Source of the DNA: Bacillota bacterium
Lineage (GTDB): Bacteria > Bacillota > Clostridia > Christensenellales > SZUA-584
Reading direction: 5' to 3'
DNA: 6,844 bases
Assembly (NCBI GenBank): GCA_023441905.1
Contig: JAEZNC010000174.1
Location: forward strand, 1 to 6,844
The position numbers were made by a program, and so were the translations under genes. Shown piece by piece: positions 1 to 4,592 of this stretch; positions within the stretch are counted from its first letter, which is position 1, and each line of letters starts with the position of its first letter. Under the pieces are notes generated by a model that worked only from the letters and a program-made list of their open reading frames with translations, had not been told where the DNA came from and ran no database searches.

Positions 1-983
1 AGCCCGACCCTTCGGTTGAGACAGTGATGAGCGGCAAGGAACAGATGCTCGCCTTCGGCCCGGATGTCATCGTGGCCATCGGCGGCGGCAGCGCTATTGA
101 CGCGGCCAAGGCGATGTATGTTTTCTACGAGCACCCGGCGCTGACGTTTGAAGATATCAAGGAGCCGGATTCCATTCCGCGCCTGAGGAACAAGGCGATA
201 TTCGTGGCGATCCCCTCCACCAGCGGTACCGCGAGCGAGGTGACGTCCTTCGCGGTGATCACCGATAAGCGCACGAAAGTGAAGTATCCGATCGCCGACT
301 ACAACTTGACGCCCGATATCGCGATACTTGACAGTGAGATTACGGCTACGATGCCGCCTGTGCTGGTGGCGCACACCGGCCTCGACGCGCTGACGCACGC
401 GGTGGAGGCGTATGTGGCCAAGTGCCGTTCCAGCTTTACCAACCCGCTGGCCATCCACTCCATTGCGATGATCTACGGCTACCTGAAGCAGTCCTTCGAT
501 GGCGACATCGACGCGCGGGGCGAGATGCACGTGGCGCAGTGTATTGCGGGCATGGCGTTCACCAATGCGCAGCTCGGCATCACGCATTCGCTGGCGCATA
601 AGGTAGGCGGGCCGTTCAACCTGCCGCACGGGCTGTGCAACGCGATACTGATGCCGTACGTCATCCGGTATAACGAGAAGGATTATATGGCGTCCCGGCA
701 TTATGCCAATATCGCACGCCGCATGGGGCTGCCGGGGCTGACCGAGAAGATACTGATCAATTCGCTGATTGAAGGCATTCAGAACCTGACGCGCTCGCTG
801 AATGTGCCGCTGAGCTTTGAAGAAGCAGGCGTCCGGGAATTCATGTATTCCATGGATAAGCGCAACATTGCCGAACAGGCGTTTTTGGACCCGTGCACGC
901 AGTTCAACCCGCGCGAGACATCGGTAGACGATCTGGAAAAAATACTCGACTGTGCTTTTTACGGCAAGCCGGTGACGTTTTAA
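1..983 (+). CDS. Iron-containing alcohol dehydrogenase, NAD(P)H-dependent butanol dehydrogenase type (5' end outside window)
   Basis: A group III (iron-dependent) alcohol dehydrogenase, expected to interconvert an aldehyde and an alcohol with NAD(P)H in the cytoplasm. The reading frame is open from base 3 (PDPSVETVMSG...), upstream of the first possible start, a GTG at 24. That stretch is conserved in the family, so the gene is cut by the window edge; about 65 residues are probably missing from a usual length near 385-390. Numbering from the GTG codon, the nucleotide-binding loop GGGS is at 20-23 with DAAK at 26-29. The metal ligands expected from FucO-type enzymes are present: D121 and H125 (in GLDALTH), H188 and H202 (14 apart, the second in LPHG). 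H192 matches the nearby active-site histidine. The sequence most resembles clostridial NADPH-dependent butanol dehydrogenases (LTFEDIKEP, VAIPSTSGTASEVT). Substrate and cofactor preference are not decided by sequence. It converges on the minus-strand genes. Confidence 0.93.
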   Translation, partial: PDPSVETVMSGKEQMLAFGPDVIVAIGGGSAIDAAKAMYVFYEHPALTFEDIKEPDSIPRLRNKAIFVAIPSTSGTASEVTSFAVITDKRTKVKYPIADYNLTPDIAILDSEITATMPPVLVAHTGLDALTHAVEAYVAKCRSSFTNPLAIHSIAMIYGYLKQSFDGDIDARGEMHVAQCIAGMAFTNAQLGITHSLAHKVGGPFNLPHGLCNAILMPYVIRYNEKDYMASRHYANIARRMGLPGLTEKILINSLIEGIQNLTRSLNVPLSFEEAGVREFMYSMDKRNIAEQAFLDPCTQFNPRETSVDDLEKILDCAFYGKPVTF

Positions 984-1026
984 GCGATCCTAAAAGCACG
1001 AATGAAGAATACTGTGATTCATAATT

Positions 1027-1047
1027 GGGGCGGGGTTTTCCCGCCCC
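1027..1047. terminator. GC-rich hairpin between convergent units, candidate terminator
   Basis: A perfect 8-bp stem, GGGGCGGG (1027-1034) with CCCGCCCC (1040-1047), closes a 5-nt loop. It lies 43 nt after the stop of the alcohol dehydrogenase gene. On the minus strand it lies 4 nt after the aligned stop codon of the decayed aroQ tail. Neither strand shows a good T-run after the stem (TTCATCATT on +, AATTATGAA on -), so efficiency is uncertain. It was probably the original terminator of the aro operon and may still act for the alcohol dehydrogenase and GyrI-like genes. Confidence 0.6.
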
Positions 1048-1051
1048 TTCA

Positions 1052-1156
1052 TCATTTCACACGTTTTATCAATCCCTCTGTCGCAAAAAATACGAATCAA
1101 ACCCGAGACCCGAAATCTGCCAGATACGCCGTTAAGGACGTGACGAGTATTTCCGG
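1052..1156 (-). pseudogene. Decayed 3'-terminal fragment of aroQ (type II 3-dehydroquinase)
   Basis: Read on the minus strand, this stretch matches the end of the intact aroQ copy. By hand alignment, 1068-1121 pairs with 2870-2924 at 49 of 55 columns, with five transitions and one single-base gap. Weaker matching continues to about 1156/2959 (shared GTGACG and CCGG blocks). One frame reads QISGLGFDSYFL, where the intact protein has QISGLGLDSYFL, and then runs out of frame to RQRD and a stop. After the compensating gap, the original frame reads EGLIKRV, K and TGA (1052-1054). At least two small indels break the frame, and no catalytic residue or start remains, so it cannot be functional. It begins a few bases downstream of the GyrI-like stop codon and ends next to the hairpin. 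It is best read as the former end of aroQ, cut off by an insertion. Confidence 0.82.
1068..1156 (-). repeat. Left copy of direct repeat of the aroQ 3' end
   Basis: Partner of 2870-2959 in the same orientation. The first 12 bases (ATCAATCCCTCT on the + strand) are identical. Identity is about 89% over 55 columns and then falls. The pair brackets the GyrI-like gene and the AT-rich cassette. Confidence 0.85.
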
Positions 1157-1159
1157 TTT

Positions 1160-1633
1160 CTACGCCTTTTCGCCTTCGTCGTTCAACCCGATATAAATAT
1201 GAATCAGCGCATTATCCGGGTCGGCGTTTTGATATTCCTCGAAGTCGCACACGTAGGCGCGGGGGAGCTTCATGGCCCAGAGCTGCTGCCAGAATGCTGC
1301 GACAGCAGCTTGCATATGACCCTGCACCTCGAATTTTGCGTATCTGCCTGCGGGTATTGTTTTCACGACGGCCCCGCTTGGGACGGCATCGGCAGCGTTC
1401 ACTTCGCAGGCGACCACAACGCTGTAATCGTCGTTCTCGTCGCCCGCGTAGTCTGTGTAAATGCCGAGGGTCTTGTCATTTGCTTTTTGTGCAATGGCGC
1501 TGAAAATGCCTTCACCGAAGAAACGGCCCCACAGGCCGCCGATCACGGCGCCCATATCGGGCGAGGCATTGTTGGTGCGCGCCGTCAGCCCCACGACGGT
1601 CTTCTCGGATAGTTCTACCACTTCATAGTTCAT
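1160..1633 (-). CDS. GyrI-like / integron-associated effector-binding domain protein
   Basis: A 157-residue, single-domain cytoplasmic protein of the GyrI-like small-molecule-binding superfamily, the fold that also forms the effector domain of AraC- and MerR-type regulators such as Rob and BmrR. Visible family features are VVGLTART (13-20), GGLWGRFF (32-39), LGIYTDY (56-62), VACEV (74-78), IPAGRYAKFEVQG (93-105), the conserved acidic DFEEYQ segment (130-135) and the final strand IHIYIGL (144-150). There is no helix-turn-helix, so it is a stand-alone binding protein. Such proteins may sequester or hydrolyse hydrophobic compounds; the ligand cannot be predicted here. The ATG at 1633 is supported by AAGAGGT 7 nt upstream. 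Base composition resembles the aro genes rather than the AT-rich cassette next to it. An inverted repeat upstream may be its operator. Its stop (TAG) nearly touches the decayed aroQ tail. Confidence 0.87.
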   Translation of the reverse strand: MNYEVVELSEKTVVGLTARTNNASPDMGAVIGGLWGRFFGEGIFSAIAQKANDKTLGIYTDYAGDENDDYSVVVACEVNAADAVPSGAVVKTIPAGRYAKFEVQGHMQAAVAAFWQQLWAMKLPRAYVCDFEEYQNADPDNALIHIYIGLNDEGEKA

Positions 1634-1640
1634 AAGACTT

Positions 1641-1647
1641 ACCTCTT
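1641..1647 (-). promoter_or_regulatory. Ribosome binding site of the GyrI-like gene
   Basis: AAGAGGT on the minus strand, 7 nt before the ATG at 1633; it supports that start. Confidence 0.6.
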
Positions 1648-1679
1648 TTAAATTAATAAGCCTATGATAGCAAAGAAAT

Positions 1680-1697
1680 ATGACAGCTATATGTCAT
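1680..1697. promoter_or_regulatory. 18-bp inverted repeat upstream of the GyrI-like gene, candidate operator
   Basis: The arms ATGACA (1680-1685) and TGTCAT (1692-1697) are perfect inverted repeats around GCTATA. The site is 47 nt upstream of the GyrI-like start codon, where a regulator could act. A possible -10 element, TATCAT on the minus strand, lies at about 1663-1668, but no good -35 hexamer is at 17 nt, which would fit an activator-dependent promoter. TGACA/TGTCA operators are plausible for a dimeric regulator of the MerR or YafY/WYL kind; no such regulator is encoded in this window. Apart from this, the 186-bp gap 1634-1819 shows no gene or clear terminator. Confidence 0.4.
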
Positions 1698-1819
1698 GGT
1701 TTGTATGTTGTTGGTATTTGATTTGATAGGATTGTGAAATAGGATAGAGGGTCTTATGTAACCGTTTTATAGCAAAACTAGTGGGGGACATTAAACACCA
1801 CCAGCATCTCATATTTATA

Positions 1820-2518
1820 TTAAGCATCCAGAAGGTGTGATTTCTCAGGCGCAGTATTATCTTCATTTGAGAAAGATACTATTTTGCAATATAATGTATT
1901 GTCCTTTTTCCACGACTTCACATAGTCGATATATTCAACAATAGTGACTTTATAGAAATAATTAGACTCAGTATATCCTAAATCTTTTGCTTTCTCTAAT
2001 AAATATGGTTGAAAATCATCAGTATAATCTGAAAACATCTTGTCAGGGCTGGGTATTGACCGAATGCCTACAGTCTCAACAAACCAATCTCGTATACATT
2101 CCATTAATTTCGCACCATTATCATCATGTGCCTTTATATCAATTCCAGAAAGATCAGATAAGGCTTTTTGAAATCTGTACTGCTCTTTATCAAGGATCAA
2201 AAACTTTTTGTCACCGTATATTTTCGGAAGCAATTTTCGGCATCCATAATCTATTCCCAGTTCAAGAGGCATATTTAGCCTAAATATCTCACCACTTTTT
2301 GATGAAACCATTCTTGATAAATCATGAATACTGTATTTTGAGCCTTGAATTAATTTGATAATCTTATCAATTCTATTTTCGCCAGAATCAGAAGTTTCTT
2401 TAGCTAATCTCGGATTAAATCCTGAAACTACAATGACAAATAAAATAACATCCAATAGACCTTTATATGTTTGATCGTATGGACAATTAATAAAAACATT
2501 ATAATTGGAACTAGTCAT
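1820..2518 (-). CDS. Predicted TIR / nucleoside deoxyribosyltransferase-like protein, possible defence effector
   Basis: A 232-residue protein with no signal peptide or clear membrane anchor. The N-terminal ~135 residues show a conserved signature of an uncharacterised bacterial family: VFINCPYD (8-15), GFNPRLAKE (33-41), SGENRIDKI (45-53), SIHDLSR (63-69), RLNMPLELGID (80-90) and LDKEQYRFQKALSDLSG (109-125). The alternating strand/helix layout, and a glutamate (E86) in an ELG motif after an HDLSR strand, resemble TIR NADases and nucleoside 2-deoxyribosyltransferases, where a glutamate in a similar place is catalytic. Activity on NAD or another nucleotide is therefore inferred, not shown. Residues 136-232 form a variable tail with no recognised domain. 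The ATG is 2 nt after the upstream DUF2188 stop and has no clear Shine-Dalgarno, which suggests translational coupling. The gene is strongly AT-rich, consistent with transfer. I know the family pattern but cannot give a DUF number with confidence. Confidence 0.75.
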   Translation of the reverse strand: MTSSNYNVFINCPYDQTYKGLLDVILFVIVVSGFNPRLAKETSDSGENRIDKIIKLIQGSKYSIHDLSRMVSSKSGEIFRLNMPLELGIDYGCRKLLPKIYGDKKFLILDKEQYRFQKALSDLSGIDIKAHDDNGAKLMECIRDWFVETVGIRSIPSPDKMFSDYTDDFQPYLLEKAKDLGYTESNYFYKVTIVEYIDYVKSWKKDNTLYCKIVSFSNEDNTAPEKSHLLDA

Positions 2519-2520
2519 AA

Positions 2521-2742
2521 CTATTTACTAGGAGGACAAGGATCATTACCATAGCTATTTCTTATTGTCCCATCTTTCCTGTGGATAATTAATTCAGCAT
2601 TTTGATTCTTGCTAATTTGACGACCAAAACTAATGGCTTCTTTCTGAGTAACGAAGCTTTGAGTCGCCTTGCTCGATCCGCTTTTCTTTACGCTCCAACC
2701 TCCACTTGTGTTGGGTACAACATGCTGAGAGTTTTTAAACAT
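2521..2742 (-). CDS. DUF2188 family small protein
   Basis: A 73-residue protein covering a complete DUF2188 domain, a family of unknown function. The hallmarks are HVVPN (7-11), GGWSVKKSGSSKAT (14-27), TQKEAI (32-37), KNQNAELIIHRKDGTI (45-60) and SYGNDPCPP (63-71). The ATG at 2742 is preceded by GGGGTG with a 5-nt spacer and by a promoter with a consensus -10. It is the first gene of an apparent two-gene unit with the TIR-like gene; its TAG ends 2 nt before the next ATG. It is as AT-rich as its partner. DUF2188 genes occur as small stand-alone genes or as domains attached to others; a role as accessory, sensor or control partner of the downstream protein is inference from the arrangement only. 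Confidence 0.85.
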   Translation of the reverse strand: MFKNSQHVVPNTSGGWSVKKSGSSKATQSFVTQKEAISFGRQISKNQNAELIIHRKDGTIRNSYGNDPCPPSK

Positions 2743-2747
2743 TTTTT

Positions 2748-2753
2748 CACCCC
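2748..2753 (-). promoter_or_regulatory. Ribosome binding site of the DUF2188 gene
   Basis: GGGGTG on the minus strand, followed by five A residues and the ATG at 2742. It is the only clear Shine-Dalgarno in the two-gene cassette. Confidence 0.5.
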
Positions 2754-2767
2754 GTTTCTTTATCTAT

Positions 2768-2795
2768 ATTATATATTTATTGATAAAATTTACAA
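2768..2795 (-). promoter_or_regulatory. Promoter of the DUF2188/TIR-like cassette
   Basis: On the minus strand a perfect TATAAT (2768-2773) lies 16 nt after TTGTAA (2790-2795; 4 of 6 matches to TTGACA). The predicted start near 2761 gives a leader of about 20 nt before the DUF2188 ATG. The surrounding DNA is very AT-rich, so chance matches are likely, but position and spacing fit. No terminator is visible between aroQ (stop at 2851) and this promoter. Confidence 0.5.
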
Positions 2796-2850
2796 TGATA
2801 ATAATATAAATATTAAGGCAAAGTCGTTCGTGTCGTTTTTATTTTTAATG

Positions 2851-3285
2851 TTATGCTTTTAATTTTCTCATCAATCCCTCTATCGCGAGAAAATATGAAT
2901 CAAGCCCGAGGCCCGAAATCTGCCCGATGCACCCCGCTGCCGTGACGGATACATGCCGGAAATCTTCCCGCGCCGCAATGTTGCTCAAATGCACCTCAAT
3001 CGCCGGCACATCCACCGCCTTGAGCGCATCAAGAATCGCGATGCTGTAATGCGTGTACGCGCCCGGGTTGATCACAATGCCGTCATACACACCCGCCGCC
3101 GCATGAATCCTGTCAATAAGCGCACCCTCGCTGTTGCTCTGAAACGCGTCAATTGTGATGCCATGCGCCTTGGCGTATTCATCAAGCTGAGCGAGCAGCG
3201 CCGCGTAATCCTGCTTGCCGTAAATGTCCGGCTCACGCGAGCCCAAAAGGTTCAGGTTCGGCCCGTTAATCACGAGTATCTTCAT
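2851..3285 (-). CDS. aroQ: 3-dehydroquinate dehydratase, type II
   Basis: Converts 3-dehydroquinate to 3-dehydroshikimate in the shikimate pathway, a cytoplasmic enzyme usually dodecameric. It has 144 residues, the normal length. The type II hallmarks are NGPNLNLLG (7-15), R17 and Y22 (the catalytic arginine-tyrosine pair), FQSNSEG (48-54), NPGAYTH (73-79), EVHLSN (97-102, with catalytic H99) and R110; each is offset by two from the M. tuberculosis numbering. The frame is open further upstream to 3327, but the start at 3285 is chosen because MKILVINGPNLN is the family N-terminus, GGAGGA lies 9 nt upstream, and the ATG overlaps the aroE-aroK stop in an ATGA. The last codons (RKLKA) differ from the tail in the decayed copy (IKRVK) and run into AT-rich DNA, so the C-terminus seems to have been replaced by the insertion. 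The catalytic core is unaffected. Confidence 0.96.
   Translation of the reverse strand: MKILVINGPNLNLLGSREPDIYGKQDYAALLAQLDEYAKAHGITIDAFQSNSEGALIDRIHAAAGVYDGIVINPGAYTHYSIAILDALKAVDVPAIEVHLSNIAAREDFRHVSVTAAGCIGQISGLGLDSYFLAIEGLMRKLKA
2870..2959 (-). repeat. Right copy of direct repeat, inside the aroQ 3' end
   Basis: Partner of 1068-1156. It encodes about FRHVSV to EGLM of the intact enzyme. Similarity stops at 2870, six codons (stop included) before the aroQ end, which marks the right junction of the insert. Confidence 0.85.
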
Positions 3286-4583
3286 TTCTTCATTTCCTCC
3301 AGCTTTCGTATGATTTCGTCGGCGCATTGCTGCGCGGAGCCGTTGTTTACAACGGTTATGTCCGCGTACTGCTGATAGAGCGCGCGCCGCCTGTTAAACA
3401 GCGTAATGAGCTGCTGCCGTCCGCCCGCAAGCAGCGGCCGCCCCGAAATGTCCACCTCGGCAAGCAGCGTCTCAAGCGGCCTGTCGACGTAAACCACCAG
3501 CCCGGTTTCCTTAAGCGCGTTTATCGCAGGTGCGGTCTGCACAATGCCGCCGCCCGTGGAGATCACCGTGTTTTGCCGGGCCGCCGTCTGCCGCGCGGTC
3601 TGCAGCTCCATCTCGCGGAACGCGGGCTCGCCCAGCGTATCGAATAGCGTCTGTATGATGCCGTGCTGCGCCTCCACCATCGCGTCGGTGTCCGCAAAGC
3701 GCAGAAACAGCCGCTCGGCGAGCAGACGCCCCACGGTGGATTTGCCGCTGCCCGGCATGCCGATCAGCACGATGTTGGTGCGCGGCATAGGAGATTTGAG
3801 GCCATTGAATATCGTGCGGCAGATGGTCTCGTCAAACGCCTTGCCCGTCCAAATCTCTTCCGATTTGAGCGCCTGCGCGCAGAGCATCCAAAGCCCGTTT
3901 GCCGTGCCCTTGCCGAGCTTCGCGGCCTTTTGCAGCAGCAGCGTGCGCTCGGGGTTGTAGATCATGTCCACCACGCTGGCACACTTTTCAATGATTTTAT
4001 CGGAGACGGGGCAGTCGCCCTCATTCGGGGCCATCCCGGATGGCGTTGCGTTGATCAGCAAGTCGATGGATTCCAGCTGCTCCAGTACATCGTACCCCAC
4101 AGCGCTGAGCTTGGGGTCCGCCTTTTCGGGGCTGCGGCTCACCACAAAAATCTCGGCGGCCTGCTCGTTCGTCGCGAGGCTAAGCGCGCAGCGCGCCGCA
4201 CCGCCCGAGCCTAAAATCACCACGCGCCGCCCGGCAAGCTCGAAGCCGTTTTGATCGAGCAGCGATTTGAGGCCGTAATAATCGGTGTTGTAGCCGATGC
4301 GTTTGCCCGAATAAAAGTGCACCGTGTTCACCGCGCCGATCGCGTCGGCCTCGGGTGAGAGCACGTCAAGATGCCGCATCACCGCCGTTTTATGCGGAAT
4401 GGTGACATTGACACCCGCGTAACCTTGGGCTTGCAGCTCGCGAAGCCGCTCGCCGATATGGCGCTCGGTCAACTCGAACAGAGCATAACGGCCCATCTTG
4501 CCTGCGAGATGCCAGAATTTTTCGTGTATCTGCGGCGATATGCTGTGAGAGAGCCTGCCGCCGATCAGTCCCGCTTTGATCAT
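3282..4583 (-). CDS. aroE-aroK: Bifunctional shikimate dehydrogenase - shikimate kinase fusion
   Basis: One 433-residue open frame joins two consecutive pathway enzymes. Residues 1-262 are AroE, which reduces 3-dehydroshikimate to shikimate with NADPH: substrate motif SHSISP (12-17), NVTIPHK with catalytic K65, NTD with catalytic D101, and the dinucleotide loop GSGGAA (125-130). Residues 269-433 are AroK, which phosphorylates shikimate with ATP: Walker A GMPGSGKST (275-283), DTD (298-300), substrate-binding R323, GGG (344-346), lid GRPLL (381-385) and RRRALY (398-403). Each half is close to normal length and keeps its key residues, so both should be active; the linker (about 263-268, KSPMPR) is very short. 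The start at 4583 has TAAGGAGG just upstream, where the TAA is also the pheA stop. The 3' end overlaps aroQ. Separate aroE and aroK genes are the usual arrangement; no frameshift or stop separates the halves here. Confidence 0.95.
   Translation of the reverse strand: MIKAGLIGGRLSHSISPQIHEKFWHLAGKMGRYALFELTERHIGERLRELQAQGYAGVNVTIPHKTAVMRHLDVLSPEADAIGAVNTVHFYSGKRIGYNTDYYGLKSLLDQNGFELAGRRVVILGSGGAARCALSLATNEQAAEIFVVSRSPEKADPKLSAVGYDVLEQLESIDLLINATPSGMAPNEGDCPVSDKIIEKCASVVDMIYNPERTLLLQKAAKLGKGTANGLWMLCAQALKSEEIWTGKAFDETICRTIFNGLKSPMPRTNIVLIGMPGSGKSTVGRLLAERLFLRFADTDAMVEAQHGIIQTLFDTLGEPAFREMELQTARQTAARQNTVISTGGGIVQTAPAINALKETGLVVYVDRPLETLLAEVDISGRPLLAGGRQQLITLFNRRRALYQQYADITVVNNGSAQQCADEIIRKLEEMKK
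3295..3300 (-). promoter_or_regulatory. Ribosome binding site that decides the aroQ start
   Basis: GGAGGA on the minus strand, within the last aroK codons and 9 nt before the ATG at 3285. It favours this start over an in-frame upstream start at 3327. Confidence 0.75.
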
Positions 4584-4587
4584 GCGG

Positions 4588-4592
4588 CCTCC
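4588..4592 (-). promoter_or_regulatory. Ribosome binding site of aroE-aroK
   Basis: GGAGG directly after the pheA stop TAA (4593-4595) and 4 nt before the ATG at 4583, in the 9-nt gap between the genes. The spacing is shorter than ideal. Confidence 0.7.

Larger units (their letters stand above)
1157..2869. other. Putative acquired insert at the aroQ 3' end
   Basis: This segment lies between two direct copies of the aroQ 3' end and carries genes unrelated to aromatic synthesis: a GyrI-like gene and a DUF2188/TIR-like pair. From about 1634 to 2869 the composition drops to roughly one third GC, against nearly 60% in the aro operon, and codon choice changes with it. No integrase, transposase or terminal inverted repeat is visible, so the mechanism is not shown. 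It may be the scar of a site-specific element, or successive insertions, because the GyrI-like gene has host-like composition. Confidence 0.6.

Noticed and set aside
1002..1196. 64-codon + strand open frame between the alcohol dehydrogenase and GyrI-like genes
   Set aside because: It runs through the hairpin and the antisense of the decayed aroQ tail, so a real gene is unlikely.
1199..1612. 137-codon open frame on the + strand opposite the GyrI-like gene
   Set aside because: It is the antisense shadow of a well-supported gene, with no recognisable protein pattern or ribosome binding site.
1779..1803. GTGG...CCAC around GGGACATTAAACA as a terminator of the TIR-like gene
   Set aside because: The stem is only 4 bp with a long loop and no T-run; not supportable.
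1803..1828. Short direct repeat AGCATC near the end of the TIR-like gene, possible insertion footprint
   Set aside because: Six bases, imperfectly placed, with no accompanying inverted repeats or transposase.
2802..2815. 14-bp palindrome TAATAT-AA-ATATTA upstream of the cassette promoter
   Set aside because: It is made only of A and T in very AT-rich DNA, where such palindromes arise by chance. It would need conservation in relatives to count as an operator.
3286..3327. Longer aroQ start at 3327
   Set aside because: The added 14 residues do not look like the family N-terminus and lie inside aroK, while the start at 3285 has a good ribosome binding site and begins with the conserved MKILVINGPN.
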